Shown in pieces: positions 22,101 through 31,092 of a stretch of 64,000 nucleotides of DNA. The notes below the pieces were generated by a model. The model was not told the origin of the DNA, did no database searches, and worked only from the letters and a program-made list of their open reading frames with translations. The first letter of the stretch is position 1. Every line of letters starts with the position of its first letter. A program made the position numbers and the translations under genes. Source of the DNA: Methylosinus sp. H3A. Its GTDB lineage: Bacteria > Pseudomonadota > Alphaproteobacteria > Rhizobiales > Beijerinckiaceae. The stretch spans positions 1,550,001 to 1,614,000 of the forward strand of contig NZ_JADNQW010000005.1 of NCBI RefSeq assembly GCF_015709455.1, given 5' to 3'.

Positions 22101-22219
22101 GCACGGGCCCAAAGGCGGGTGGACCGGACTATCTGCGCCGCTTCCTGCGCGAGGAGACCGTGACGATCAACACGGCGTCCTTCGGCGGCGACGCGCGTCT
22201 GCTGGCGATGAAGGAGTGA
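19145..22219 (+). CDS. putA: Bifunctional proline dehydrogenase / L-glutamate gamma-semialdehyde dehydrogenase
   Basis: Oxidises proline to glutamate in two steps: an FAD-dependent proline dehydrogenase domain (about residues 60-480, with VSVKLSALHPRF, LVKGAYWDTEVKRAQ and ATHNALTVATI) and an NAD-dependent aldehyde dehydrogenase domain (about 540-1000, with ETGG and the nucleophile SAGQRCSALR). At about 1024 residues it is a short-form PutA that lacks the N-terminal ribbon-helix-helix domain of E. coli PutA, so it should not repress its own promoter. Two ATGs compete: 19136 and 19145; the latter has AGGA eight bases upstream and was chosen. It is monocistronic and divergent from otsB. Confidence 0.95.
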   Translation: MPGLAPFHAPYSPADEQIAAHLLSAPVDAERSARVEPLARRLLAAVRAPKGAANVERLLQEYSLSTREGLALMALAESLLRVPDDSTLDMLIVDKLAAGAFDRHAPASDALLVQAAAFALGLSTKIFAAEETPRGLVAQAARRLGMPALRGAARQAMKLMGGHFVLGETIDEALARAAAHDARRWRYSFDMLGEGARSGADADRYFASYAAAIAAIGAKAGACALPERPGVSVKLSALHPRFEPLSRERVLRELTPRLVELARLAKRHDLVFTVDAEEADRLELSLDVIDAAVADPSLAGWEGFGLAIQAYQKRAAAVIDHVEALAEAHDRRFMVRLVKGAYWDTEVKRAQERGLADYPVFTRKAMTDLNYIACADRLLQAPRIFPQFATHNALTVATIVERAGDASAYEFQRLHGMGEELFEALLDEEKSAGCRVYAPVGPHRDLLAYLVRRLIENGANSSFVARAADASAPEGELLASPRAIIGEASRARHSRLPPPADLYRPLRANSRGVEFGDRQALAALLAERDAARAPAPTAAPSSGHSSVAPCDLRSPIDDSLIGSVTEADADAARAAMTTAARAFPAWEATPVETRATIIERAADLVEARRGRLIALLQEEGGKTLDDALAEVREAADLCRYYAGQARLVCEEETLPGPTGEDNRLCRRGRGVFVCISPWNFPLAIFLGQIAAALVTGNAAVAKPAEQTPLVAQEAVALLLEAGVPHGALQYVPGDGAIGAELVAHEHVAGVVFTGSTEAAQSIHRALAASSGPIVPLIAETGGVNAMIVDSTALLEQVVDDVLISAFRSAGQRCSALRLLCVQEDIAEAALALLIGAVEELRVGDPRALSTHIGPVIDARAKAQLEEYLALRRAQGRVLYAGEAPPRGSFVAPHIVRLDRAGDLRAETFGPVLHVATWRARDEKDFLRLVEEIAANGFGLTMGLHTRIEARIGALAGATPAGNLYVNRNMIGAVVGSQPFGGSRMSGTGPKAGGPDYLRRFLREETVTINTASFGGDARLLAMKE

Positions 22220-22321
22220 CCCGGACGCGAGAACGAATGAGGTCTCGCCCGCGCTCTCGGTCTTGAAAAGGCCGCCGGCGGCCAAATATAGGCCCATATC
22301 GCGTCCGGAGGCTCGGGACCG

Positions 22322-23491
22322 ATGCGTCACTGGATTCCTTCGCTCGATTTTGCGCTCGGTGAAACCGCCGACATGCTGCGCGACCAGGTCGAGGCTTTCG
22401 CAGCGCGGGAGATCGCGCCGCGCGCCGCGACGATCGATCGCGAGAACGACTTCCCCTCCGACCTCTGGCTCAAGATGGGCGCGCTCGGCCTGCTCGGCGT
22501 GACGGTGGAGGAAGACTATGGCGGCGTCGGGCTCGGCTATCTCGAGCATGTCGTCATCATGGAGGAGCTGAGCCGCGCCTCCGCTTCTGTCGGCCTCTCC
22601 TATGGCGCTCATTCCAATCTCTGCGTCAATCAGCTGCGTCGCAACGGAACGCGCCAGCAGAAGCAGCGCTATTTGCCAAAGCTCGTTTCCGGCGAGCATA
22701 TCGGCGCGTTGGCCATGTCCGAGCCGGACGCCGGATCGGATGTGGTGAATATGTCGATGCGCGCCGAAAAGCGCGGCGATCGCTATGTGCTGAACGGCGA
22801 CAAAATGTGGGTGACCAACGGTCCCAACGCCGATGTCGTCATCGTCTACGCCAAGACCGATCCCGGCGCCGGCGCGCATGGCATAACGGCCTTCATCATA
22901 GAGAAGGGGTTCAAAGGCTTCGAGCGGGCGCAAAAGCTCGACAAGCTCGGTATGCGCGGCTCCAACACATGCGAATTGCTGTTTTCCGATTGCGAGGCGC
23001 CCGAGGAAAATGTGCTCGGCCTGCCCGAGCGCGGCGTCAATGTGCTGATGAGCGGGCTCGACTATGAGCGCGCCGTTCTCGCCGGCGGCCCCATCGGCAT
23101 CATGCGCGCCTGCATGGATATCGTCGTGCCCTATGTGCATGACCGCAAGCAGTTCGGCCATCCGATCGGCGAATTTCAAATCATGCAGGCCAAGCTCGCC
23201 GATATGTACACGACGCTCAACGCCGCGCGCGCCTATGTCTATGCCGTGGCGCGCGCCTGCGACCGTGGCCGCACGACGCGCAAGGACGCCGCCGGCGCTA
23301 TTCTTTTCGCCGCGGAAAATGCGACGCGAATGGCGCTGGAGGCCATCCAATGCCTCGGCGGCAATGGCTATATCAATGATTACCCGACCGGGCGCCTGTT
23401 GCGAGACGCCAAGCTCTATGAGATCGGCGCCGGCACCAGCGAAATTCGCCGCATGCTGATCGGCCGCGAGCTCTATAGCGAGACTGCGTGA
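22322..23491 (+). CDS. liuA: Isovaleryl-CoA dehydrogenase
   Basis: An acyl-CoA dehydrogenase of 389 residues that converts isovaleryl-CoA to 3-methylcrotonyl-CoA with electron transfer to ETF. Conserved regions are [33 protein letters not shown] (FAD contact) and the C-terminal [18 protein letters not shown]. The catalytic glutamate sits in [16 protein letters not shown], the position typical of isovaleryl-CoA dehydrogenases and different from most other acyl-CoA dehydrogenases. It is the first gene of the leucine operon, followed closely by the carboxylase beta subunit. Confidence 0.95.
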   Translation: MRHWIPSLDFALGETADMLRDQVEAFAAREIAPRAATIDRENDFPSDLWLKMGALGLLGVTVEEDYGGVGLGYLEHVVIMEELSRASASVGLSYGAHSNLCVNQLRRNGTRQQKQRYLPKLVSGEHIGALAMSEPDAGSDVVNMSMRAEKRGDRYVLNGDKMWVTNGPNADVVIVYAKTDPGAGAHGITAFIIEKGFKGFERAQKLDKLGMRGSNTCELLFSDCEAPEENVLGLPERGVNVLMSGLDYERAVLAGGPIGIMRACMDIVVPYVHDRKQFGHPIGEFQIMQAKLADMYTTLNAARAYVYAVARACDRGRTTRKDAAGAILFAAENATRMALEAIQCLGGNGYINDYPTGRLLRDAKLYEIGAGTSEIRRMLIGRELYSETA

Positions 23492-23530
23492 CTTTTTGCG
23501 GCGACATTGGCCGCGACGAGAGAATTGACA

Positions 23531-25138
23531 ATGCCGGTTCTCGAGACCCGATTGGACATCAGCTCCGCGGAATTTGCGGCCAATGCTCAGGCGATGCGCG
23601 CCCTCGTCGCCGATCTGCGCGCCAAAGCGGCGCGGATCGCCGAGGGCGGCGGCGCCGTGGCGCGCGACAAGCATGTCGCGCGCGGCAAGATGACGGCGCG
23701 CGAGCGCATCGACGCGCTCGTCGATCCCATGTCGCCTTTCCTGGAGATCGGTCAATTCGCGGCGTTCGAAATCTATGACGGCGAGGCGCCTTGCGCCGGC
23801 GTCGTCGCGGGCGTCGGACGCATTCACGGCCGCCCCTGCATGATCGTCGCCAATGACGCGACGGTGAAGGGCGGCGCTTATTTTCCTCTCACGGTGAAGA
23901 AGCATCTGCGCGCGCAGGAGATCGCCGCGCAGAATCGCCTTCCCTGTCTCTATCTCGTCGACTCGGGCGGCGCCAATCTACCGCGCCAGGACGAGGTGTT
24001 TCCCGATCGCGATCATTTCGGCCGCATCTTCTATAATCAGGCGCAGATGTCGGCTGCGGGAATAGCGCAGATCGCCGTCGTCATGGGCTCCTGCACGGCG
24101 GGCGGCGCCTATGTGCCGGCCATGTCGGACGAGTCGATCATCGTGCGCGACACGGGCACGATTTTTCTCGCTGGACCGCCGCTGGTGCGCGCCGCGACCG
24201 GCGAGGTGGTGACGGCGGAAGAACTCGGCGGGGCCCTTGTGCATGCGCGCAGCTCCGGCGTCGTCGATCATTATGCGGAGACCGACGCGCATGCGCTCGG
24301 CATTGCGCGCGCGATCGTCGCCGATCTCGGCGCGCGGCCGTATCCCTCGCTGCAGCGGCGCGAGGCGCGCGCGCCGCTCTATGACCCGATGGAGATTTAC
24401 GGGCTCGTCCCGGCCGATCGCCGCCGGCAATATGACGCGCGCGAGCTCATAGCGAGGCTCGTCGACGCGAGCGAATTCGACGAATTCAAAAAGCTCTACG
24501 GCGACACTCTCGTGACCGGATTCGCGCATATCTGCGGCTTCCTCGTCGGCGTGCTCGCCAACAATGGCGTATTGTTCGGCGAGAGCGCGCTCAAAGGCGC
24601 GCATTTCATCGAGCTCTGCGCGCAGCGCGAGATCCCCCTGCTGTTCCTGCAGAATATCACCGGCTTCATGGTCGGTCGCGACTATGAGGCGCGCGGCATC
24701 GCCAAGGACGGCGCGAAAATGGTGACGGCGGTGGCGACGGCCGCCGTGCCGAAATTCACCTTCATCGTCGGCGGCAGCTTCGGCGCCGGCAATTATGCGA
24801 TGTGCGGCCGCGCCTATGGTCCGCGCTTTCTGTGGAGCTGGCCCAATGCGCGCATCTCCGTTATGGGCGGCGAGCAGGCCGCGGATGTGCTGACGCGTGT
24901 GCGCGGCGAGAGCTACGCAACAAAGGACCGGAACTGGACCAAGGCGCAGCATGACGCCTATCAGGCGCAAATCCGCGAGCAATATGAGCAGCAGGGCCAT
25001 CCTTATTACGCGAGCGCGCGTCTTTGGGACGATGGCGTCATCGATCCCGCGGATACGCGCCGCGTGCTTGCGCTCTCTCTCGCTGCGGCGTCCAATGCGC
25101 CTCTCGAAGCGACGCGCTTCGGCCTGTTCCGCATGTGA
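23531..25138 (+). CDS. liuB: 3-methylcrotonyl-CoA carboxylase, beta (carboxyltransferase) subunit
   Basis: Transfers the carboxyl group from carboxybiotin to 3-methylcrotonyl-CoA. The 535-residue length, start [15 protein letters not shown] and motifs [50 protein letters not shown] and [24 protein letters not shown] match MccB rather than propionyl-CoA carboxylase. The ATG at 23531 was preferred to a TTG at 23507 by family length. It is separated from the mccA-like subunit gene by the hydratase gene, an order seen in liu clusters. Confidence 0.95.
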   Translation: MPVLETRLDISSAEFAANAQAMRALVADLRAKAARIAEGGGAVARDKHVARGKMTARERIDALVDPMSPFLEIGQFAAFEIYDGEAPCAGVVAGVGRIHGRPCMIVANDATVKGGAYFPLTVKKHLRAQEIAAQNRLPCLYLVDSGGANLPRQDEVFPDRDHFGRIFYNQAQMSAAGIAQIAVVMGSCTAGGAYVPAMSDESIIVRDTGTIFLAGPPLVRAATGEVVTAEELGGALVHARSSGVVDHYAETDAHALGIARAIVADLGARPYPSLQRREARAPLYDPMEIYGLVPADRRRQYDARELIARLVDASEFDEFKKLYGDTLVTGFAHICGFLVGVLANNGVLFGESALKGAHFIELCAQREIPLLFLQNITGFMVGRDYEARGIAKDGAKMVTAVATAAVPKFTFIVGGSFGAGNYAMCGRAYGPRFLWSWPNARISVMGGEQAADVLTRVRGESYATKDRNWTKAQHDAYQAQIREQYEQQGHPYYASARLWDDGVIDPADTRRVLALSLAAASNAPLEATRFGLFRM

Positions 25139-25145
25139 GGCGCTC

Positions 25146-25952
25146 ATGTCCTTCATAGCTTCATCGCTCGATTCCCGCGGGGTCGCGACGCTCACGCTGT
25201 CCCGGCCCGAGCGACGCAATGCGCTCGATCAGACGATGGTGAGCGAGCTCATCGAGGCTCTGCGCCGCATAGACGAGGATGCGCAGACGCGGCTCCTCGT
25301 GCTCGCCGGCGCGGGCGCGGCCTTTTGCGCCGGCGGCGACATCGACTGGATGAAGCGCGTCGCGGCCGAGACGCTCGCAGCCAATGAGCGCGACGCTATT
25401 CTGCTCGCCGAATTGATGCGCGGGCTCGATACTCTGCGCAAGCCGACGATCGCGCGCATCCATGGCGCGGCCTATGGCGGCGGCGTCGGGCTCGTGGCCT
25501 GTTGCGACATCGCTATCGCCGCGGATACGGCGAGTTTCTGCCTCAGCGAAGTGAAGATCGGCCTCACGCCGTCAGTCATCGGCCCCTATGTCCAGCGCGC
25601 GATCGGCGTGCGCCAGGCGCGGCGATATTTCCTAACGGCCGAAGTGATATCTGCGGCGCATGCGCGTGAGCTCGGCCTCGTTCACGAGATTTCGTCCGCC
25701 GAGGAGCTCGATGCGCGCGTCGCACGTACGGTGGACGCTCTGCTCGCCGGCGCACCGGGCGCGCAAGCCGAAGCAAAGGCCTCCTCTGCGCTCTTCGCCG
25801 AACGTCCCATCGACGACGCGCTCATTCGCGAGACGGCGAAGCGCATAGCCGCGCGGCGCGCCTCCGCGGAAGGCGAGGAAGGCCTCGCGGCCTTTCTCGA
25901 GAAGCGGGCGCCACGCTGGAGGCGAGATCGGAACGGCGAAGATGTTTCGTAA
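25146..25952 (+). CDS. liuC: Methylglutaconyl-CoA hydratase (enoyl-CoA hydratase family)
   Basis: A 268-residue crotonase-fold enzyme that should hydrate 3-methylglutaconyl-CoA to HMG-CoA. The oxyanion-hole segments are AFCAGGDIDWMKR and GAAYGGGVGLVACCDIAIA; the second glutamate region is LSEVKIGLTPSVIGPYV. The DxxWMK form and the position between the two methylcrotonyl-CoA carboxylase genes support the assignment over a generic enoyl-CoA hydratase. It ends inside the next gene, with an 11-base overlap. Confidence 0.92.
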   Translation: MSFIASSLDSRGVATLTLSRPERRNALDQTMVSELIEALRRIDEDAQTRLLVLAGAGAAFCAGGDIDWMKRVAAETLAANERDAILLAELMRGLDTLRKPTIARIHGAAYGGGVGLVACCDIAIAADTASFCLSEVKIGLTPSVIGPYVQRAIGVRQARRYFLTAEVISAAHARELGLVHEISSAEELDARVARTVDALLAGAPGAQAEAKASSALFAERPIDDALIRETAKRIAARRASAEGEEGLAAFLEKRAPRWRRDRNGEDVS

Positions 25953-27930
25953 GATCCTCATCGCTAATCGCGGCGAGATCGCTTGCCGCGTGATCGCGAC
26001 GGCGAAGCGAATGGACGTCGCGACCGTCGCCGTCTATTCGGATGTCGACGCGCGCGCGCGTCATGTGGCGCTCGCCGACGAAGCCTATCCGCTCGGCGCG
26101 GCCCCTGTGCGCGAAAGCTATCTCTCGATCGACAAAATCATCGCCGTCGCGTGCCGCGCCGGCGTCGAAGCGATCCATCCGGGCTATGGCTTTCTGTCCG
26201 AGAACGCGCTCTTTGCCGAGCGCTGCGCAGAGGCGGGCCTCGTTTTCATCGGGCCGACGCCGCAGGCCATGCGCCTGATGGGCTCCAAGGCGCAAGCGCG
26301 CGCCCTGATGGAGCGCGCCGGCGTTCCGATCGTTCCCGGTTTCCATGACGGGCAGGATGCGGAGAGTCTCATCGAGGCGGCGACGCGCATCGGCTTTCCT
26401 GTGCTCGTGAAAGCGTCGGCGGGCGGCGGCGGCAAAGGTATGCGACTCGTCGCGACGGGCGGCGAATTGCGCGGCGCGATCGAGAGCGCGCGACGCGAGG
26501 CGGCCTCCGCCTTCGGCGACGACTCGCTGCTGATCGAAAAGGCGCTCGATGATCCGCGTCATATAGAAGCGCAGATTTTCGGCGACGCGCATGGCGGGCT
26601 CGTCGCTTTCCCCGAGCGCGATTGCTCGATCCAGCGGCGTCATCAGAAGATCATGGAGGAGACGCCCGCGCCCGATCTTTCGGCGAAGCTGCGACATGCG
26701 CTGCGCGAGGCGGCGCTCGCCGCCGGCCGCGCGGTCTCCTATATCGGCGCGGGAACGGTCGAGTTTCTCGTCTCGGGCGAGACATTTTATTTTCTCGAGA
26801 TGAACACGCGGCTGCAGGTGGAGCATCCGATCACCGAAATGATCGCAGGATGCGACCTCGTCGAATGGCAATTGCGCGTCGCCGCCGGCGAGCCGCTTCC
26901 TTGGAGGCAGGAGGAGATCGCGCCGCATGGACATGCGATCGAAGCGCGGCTCTATGCGGAGGCTCCGGCGCAGGATTTTCTGCCCTCCGTCGGACGGCTG
27001 GAGCACTGGCGCGCGCCGTGCGAGGGCGTCTTTGTCCGCGTCGAGACCGGCGTGCGCGAGGGCGATGCGGTGACGCAATTCTACGATCCTCTGCTCGCCA
27101 AGATCGTCGCGCGAGGCGAGGATCGCGACGCCGCGCGGATGCGTCTCGCCGCGGCCTTGCGGGAGTGCGAGATCGTGGGCGTAGAGACAAATCTGCTCTT
27201 GCTGCGCGCGATCCTCGCGAGCGAAGCCTATGCGGGCGCGCAGATCGACACGGGATTTCTGCCGCGCCATCTCGATCTGATTCTCGCCGGAGACCTCGTT
27301 TTGGATGCAGAACGAGAATCGATCGTCGCTTCGGCCGGCGCTGCGGCCTGGCTCGCGCGACTGCGCGAGGAGCGTAGCGGCGGAACGCCGTGGGATGCGA
27401 GCGACGCCTGGCGTCTCAACGGCGCGGCGCGGCAGAAATTGCGACTCCGCCTCGGCGATCACGAGATCGCGTCGACGATAGCGCCTCTGCGGAATGGCGC
27501 GTTTCGCCTGGAGACGCAAACATTTTCCGTCCTCGTCGCGTCGGAAGCGAGCGAGCGCCGCATGAGCCTGCGCATCGACGGCGTCGAGCGAAAGCTGTCC
27601 GTCGTCGAGCGCGCCGGAGGCTTCGTCGTGATCCTCGACGGGCGAAACCATGAGCTCTCGATCGTCGATCCGCTCGCGCCGCCACGCGCGCGGAGCGAAG
27701 GGGACGCGGGGCTCTCGGCGCCGCTTCCGGCGCGCGTCACTGGGCTTTTCGCGAGCGTCGGCGAGAGCGTGAAAAAAGGCGCGACGCTCGTCATGCTCGA
27801 GGCGATGAAGATGGAAATCGCATTGTCGGCGCCGCGTGACGGACGCATATCGGAGATTCGTCCGGCGATCGGCGATATGGTGAAGCAAGGCGAACGGTTG
27901 ATCGTCTTCGCCGAAGGGGACGCGGCATGA
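25942..27930 (+). CDS. liuD: 3-methylcrotonyl-CoA carboxylase, alpha (biotin-containing) subunit
   Basis: ATP-dependent biotin carboxylase joined to a biotin carboxyl carrier domain, 662 residues. The N-terminus MFRKILIANRGEIACRVI is the biotin carboxylase start; ATP-grasp motifs VKASAGGGGKGMRLV and EMNTRLQVEHPITEMI follow. The C-terminal biotinylation motif is EAMKMEI near residue 627. The overlap with liuC and with the lyase gene (ATGA) shows tight coupling. It pairs with the carboxyltransferase 0.8 kb upstream. Confidence 0.96.
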   Translation: MFRKILIANRGEIACRVIATAKRMDVATVAVYSDVDARARHVALADEAYPLGAAPVRESYLSIDKIIAVACRAGVEAIHPGYGFLSENALFAERCAEAGLVFIGPTPQAMRLMGSKAQARALMERAGVPIVPGFHDGQDAESLIEAATRIGFPVLVKASAGGGGKGMRLVATGGELRGAIESARREAASAFGDDSLLIEKALDDPRHIEAQIFGDAHGGLVAFPERDCSIQRRHQKIMEETPAPDLSAKLRHALREAALAAGRAVSYIGAGTVEFLVSGETFYFLEMNTRLQVEHPITEMIAGCDLVEWQLRVAAGEPLPWRQEEIAPHGHAIEARLYAEAPAQDFLPSVGRLEHWRAPCEGVFVRVETGVREGDAVTQFYDPLLAKIVARGEDRDAARMRLAAALRECEIVGVETNLLLLRAILASEAYAGAQIDTGFLPRHLDLILAGDLVLDAERESIVASAGAAAWLARLREERSGGTPWDASDAWRLNGAARQKLRLRLGDHEIASTIAPLRNGAFRLETQTFSVLVASEASERRMSLRIDGVERKLSVVERAGGFVVILDGRNHELSIVDPLAPPRARSEGDAGLSAPLPARVTGLFASVGESVKKGATLVMLEAMKMEIALSAPRDGRISEIRPAIGDMVKQGERLIVFAEGDAA

Positions 27931-28847
27931 GCATTCCGCAGCGCGTGCGTATCGTCGAGGTCGGACCGCGCGACGGGCTGCAGAACGAAAGCGTCCTGCT
28001 CCCCGTCGAGGCGAAGATCGCGCTGATCGAAAAGCTCGCCGCTGCGGGGCTGCGCGATATCGAGGCGGGAAGCTTCGTCTCGGCGAAGCGAGTTCCCCAA
28101 ATGGCCGACACGAAAGCTGTGCTCGCGCGGTTGCGGCCGCCGCCTCATGTCCATTTTTCTGTCCTCGTTCCCAATATGCGGGGACTCGACGAGGCGCTGG
28201 CTTGCGGCGTGCGCGGCGTCGCGGTCTTCGCCGCGGCGACCGACGGATTCTCGAAGGAAAATATCGGTTGTTCGATCGCCGAGAGTCTCGCGCGCTACGC
28301 TCCCGTCGTCGAGGCTGCGATCGGCGCGGGGCTCGAGGTCCGCGGCTATATTTCCTGCGCGCTCGGCTGTCCCTATGAAGGCGAGGTCGCGCCGCGCGCC
28401 GTCGCGACGCTGGCGCGCGATCTCGCGGCGCTCGGCTGCCATGAGATTTCGCTCGGCGACACCATCGGCGTCGGCGCGCCATTGCAGGCGCGAAGGCTGT
28501 TGGAGGAGGTCGGGCGCGATGTTCCGCTGGCGCAGATCGCGGTGCATTTTCATGACACCTACGGCCAGGCGCTGGCCAATATATTCGCGTCTCTGGAAAT
28601 GGGCGTCTCCGTCGTCGACGCGTCTGTCGCGGGCCTCGGCGGCTGTCCTTTCGCGCCGGGCGCCGGCGGCAATGTCGCGACGGAGGATGTCGTCTATATG
28701 TTGGACCGTTCCGGAATCGAGACCGGCGTCGATCTCGCCACGCTGATCGATGCGGGCGTGTATGTCTGTGAAAGGCTCGGACGCGAGAATCAGAGCCGCG
28801 TCGCGCGCGCGCTGCTCGCCGGACGCAGGAGGGATCATCGAGCATGA
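27927..28847 (+). CDS. liuE: Hydroxymethylglutaryl-CoA lyase
   Basis: Cleaves HMG-CoA to acetyl-CoA and acetoacetate, the last leucine-specific step. The 306-residue sequence has VEVGPRDGLQNES at the N-terminus (metal and substrate contacts), the metal-ligand histidine region VHFHDTYGQALANI, and the lyase signature with the catalytic cysteine GLGGCPFAPGAGGNVATEDV. ATGA junctions on both sides tie it to liuD and the following hydrolase gene. Confidence 0.96.
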   Translation: MSIPQRVRIVEVGPRDGLQNESVLLPVEAKIALIEKLAAAGLRDIEAGSFVSAKRVPQMADTKAVLARLRPPPHVHFSVLVPNMRGLDEALACGVRGVAVFAAATDGFSKENIGCSIAESLARYAPVVEAAIGAGLEVRGYISCALGCPYEGEVAPRAVATLARDLAALGCHEISLGDTIGVGAPLQARRLLEEVGRDVPLAQIAVHFHDTYGQALANIFASLEMGVSVVDASVAGLGGCPFAPGAGGNVATEDVVYMLDRSGIETGVDLATLIDAGVYVCERLGRENQSRVARALLAGRRRDHRA

Positions 28848-29893
28848 GCGACATCCTCGTCTCCCGCGCGCGCAATGTCGGCTCTATCTCTCTGAATCGT
28901 CCAAAGGCGCTGAACAGCCTCACGCTCGAGATGATCCGCGACTTTGCGCGCGCGCTCGATTCCTTCGGCGCCGATAGTCAGATCGTCGCGGTCGTCGTGA
29001 CGGGGGAGGGCGCGCGCGGGTTCTGCGCGGGCGGCGACATACGCGCGCTCTATGAGCTGCGCGCCGGAGATCACACGCTCTACGAGACATTCTGGCGCGA
29101 AGAATATGAATTGAACGCGCGCATCGCCTCCTTTCCGAAACCCTATATCGCAGTGATGGACGGAATCGTCATGGGCGGCGGCGTCGGCCTTTCGGCGCAT
29201 GGCGGCGTTCGAATCGTCACGGAGCGCACGCGCCTCGCCATGCCGGAGACCGGCATCGGCTTCATTCCCGATGTCGGAGGCTCGTTTCTGCTCACGCGCA
29301 ATGGCGGCGTCGGGCGCTATATGGCGCTCTCCGGCGAGACGGTCGGGCCACATGACGCGATCTTCGCCGGGCTCGCCGATATTCTCGTCGATTCGGCGTC
29401 TCTTTCGGAGCTGCTGACGCTGTTGCGCGACATCGTCGATGCGGAGGAGGTGACGCCATTGCTGGCGCGCTATGTGAAATCGTCCGGGCTCGGCGCTTTG
29501 TCGCGAAACGAATCGCTGCTGCGCCGTGTCATGGCGCGTTCCAGCGTCGAGCGCATCGTCGCCGCGCTCGAGGCGGATGGCTCGGAGTTCGCGCGCGATG
29601 CGGTGGCGACGATCGTCAAGCGGTCGCCGACCAGCCTGAAGGTCACGCTGCAACTGCTGCGGCGGGCCGCCGATACGGAGAGTCTCGAGGCTTGCCTGCT
29701 TCAGGATTTCCGCACGGCTTGCAATCTTCTTTCGACACATGATCTCTACGAGGGAATTCGCGCCGCGGTCATCGACAAGGATCGCGCGCCGCATTGGTCG
29801 CCCGCGACGCTCGCGGAAGTGGACGACGCTCTGGTCGCGGCGCTGCTCGACGGCGGCGCGGCGCCGAAGCTGGACTTTCGGGCTTGGACATGA
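28844..29893 (+). CDS. 3-hydroxyisobutyryl-CoA hydrolase-like enzyme (crotonase family)
   Basis: A 349-residue crotonase-fold protein longer than true hydratases and with the HIBYL-CoA hydrolase pattern: RGFCAGGDIRALYEL, DGIVMGGGVGLSAHGGVRI, ERTRLAMPETGIGFIPDVGGS. In valine breakdown this enzyme frees 3-hydroxyisobutyrate from its CoA ester. Its presence suggests that the operon serves valine as well as leucine, although the downstream valine enzymes (3-hydroxyisobutyrate dehydrogenase, methylmalonate-semialdehyde dehydrogenase) are not in the window. Linked by ATGA overlaps to both neighbours. Confidence 0.88.
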   Translation: MSDILVSRARNVGSISLNRPKALNSLTLEMIRDFARALDSFGADSQIVAVVVTGEGARGFCAGGDIRALYELRAGDHTLYETFWREEYELNARIASFPKPYIAVMDGIVMGGGVGLSAHGGVRIVTERTRLAMPETGIGFIPDVGGSFLLTRNGGVGRYMALSGETVGPHDAIFAGLADILVDSASLSELLTLLRDIVDAEEVTPLLARYVKSSGLGALSRNESLLRRVMARSSVERIVAALEADGSEFARDAVATIVKRSPTSLKVTLQLLRRAADTESLEACLLQDFRTACNLLSTHDLYEGIRAAVIDKDRAPHWSPATLAEVDDALVAALLDGGAAPKLDFRAWT

Positions 29894-31089
29894 ATGCGAC
29901 AGAGACCTTCGATCCGGTCGTCATAATCGGCGCCGCGCGCACGCCGATCGGAGGGCTGCTCGGCGAATTGAAGGATGTCGTGGCGCCGAGGCTCGGCGCG
30001 GCGGCGATCCGCGCCGCCGTCGCGCGCGCCGACACCCCGACCGATCAAATCGACGATGTGCTCATGGGCTGCGTGCTTTCCGCTGGCCTCGGCCAGGCGC
30101 CGGCGCGCCAGGCTTCGCTCGCTGCAGGGTTGCCGGAGGCGGCGGGTTGCGTGACGATCAATAAAATGTGCGGCTCGGGCATGAAGGCGATTCAGCTCGC
30201 GCATGATCAATTGCTCGCGGGCAGCTCGCACGCCGTCGTCGCCGGCGGCATGGAGAGCATGAGCAACGCGCCCTATCTGCTCGCGCGCGTGCGCGCCGGC
30301 TATCGCATGGGTCACAAGACGCTCGTCGATCACATGTTTCTCGACGGCCTCGAGGACGCCTATGACAAGGGCCGCCTGATGGGGGAGTTCGCCGAGGATT
30401 GCGCGACGTCGCATCAATTCACGCGCAAGATGCAGGACGAATATGCGATCCTCTCGCTGATGCGCGCGCAACGGGCGGCGGAGCAAGGCGATTTCGATTG
30501 GGAGATCGCGCCTGTCGAGACGCAGGGTCGCGAAGCGAAGGCGACGGTCGCGCGCGACGAATTGCCGGCGAAGGCAAAGCTCGAGCAGATCGCGAAATTG
30601 AAGCCGGCCTTTCGCGAGGGCGGCACGGTGACTGCGGCCAATTCCAGCGCCATTTCCGACGGCGCCGCCGCGCTCGTGCTGATGCGGCGCGGCCGCGCCG
30701 AGCGCGCCGGCCTCGCGCCGCTCGCGATCATTCGCGCCCATGCGACGCACGCCGGGCCGCCCAATCTGTTTCCGACGGCCCCGATCTCGGCCATGCGCAA
30801 GCTCGCGGAGCGCGTCGGCTGGCCGCTCGCGAGCGTCGATCTCTTCGAGATCAACGAGGCCTTCGCCGTCGTCGTGATGGCGGCGATGCGGGAGCTCGAT
30901 CTGCCGACGGAAAAGGTCAATGTGCATGGCGGGGCCTGCGCGCTCGGCCATCCGATCGGCGCCTCGGGCGCGCGCATCGTCGTCACGCTGCTCGCGGCTC
31001 TACGAAAATACGGGTTGCGGCGCGGCGTCGCCGCGCTCTGCATCGGCGGCGGCGAGGCGACGGCGCTCGCGATCGAAATTGTGAGCTGA
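29890..31089 (+). CDS. Acetyl-CoA C-acyltransferase (thiolase)
   Basis: A 399-residue thiolase. The acyl-accepting cysteine is in NKMCGSGMKAIQ near residue 92, the NEAF motif in LFEINEAFAVVV, the histidine in GGACALGHPIGASGAR, and the second cysteine in ALCIGGGEATA. It is the last gene of the operon. It could split acetoacetyl-CoA formed from acetoacetate, but no CoA transferase or acetoacetyl-CoA synthetase is present here, so that link depends on genes elsewhere. It ends three bases from the stop of the convergent dehydrogenase gene. Confidence 0.93.
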   Translation: MNATETFDPVVIIGAARTPIGGLLGELKDVVAPRLGAAAIRAAVARADTPTDQIDDVLMGCVLSAGLGQAPARQASLAAGLPEAAGCVTINKMCGSGMKAIQLAHDQLLAGSSHAVVAGGMESMSNAPYLLARVRAGYRMGHKTLVDHMFLDGLEDAYDKGRLMGEFAEDCATSHQFTRKMQDEYAILSLMRAQRAAEQGDFDWEIAPVETQGREAKATVARDELPAKAKLEQIAKLKPAFREGGTVTAANSSAISDGAAALVLMRRGRAERAGLAPLAIIRAHATHAGPPNLFPTAPISAMRKLAERVGWPLASVDLFEINEAFAVVVMAAMRELDLPTEKVNVHGGACALGHPIGASGARIVVTLLAALRKYGLRRGVAALCIGGGEATALAIEIVS

Positions 31090-31092
31090 AGC

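Noticed and set aside
19136..22219. PutA as a DNA-binding autorepressor
   Set aside because: The N-terminal ribbon-helix-helix domain is absent, so the Enterobacteria type of autoregulation does not apply.
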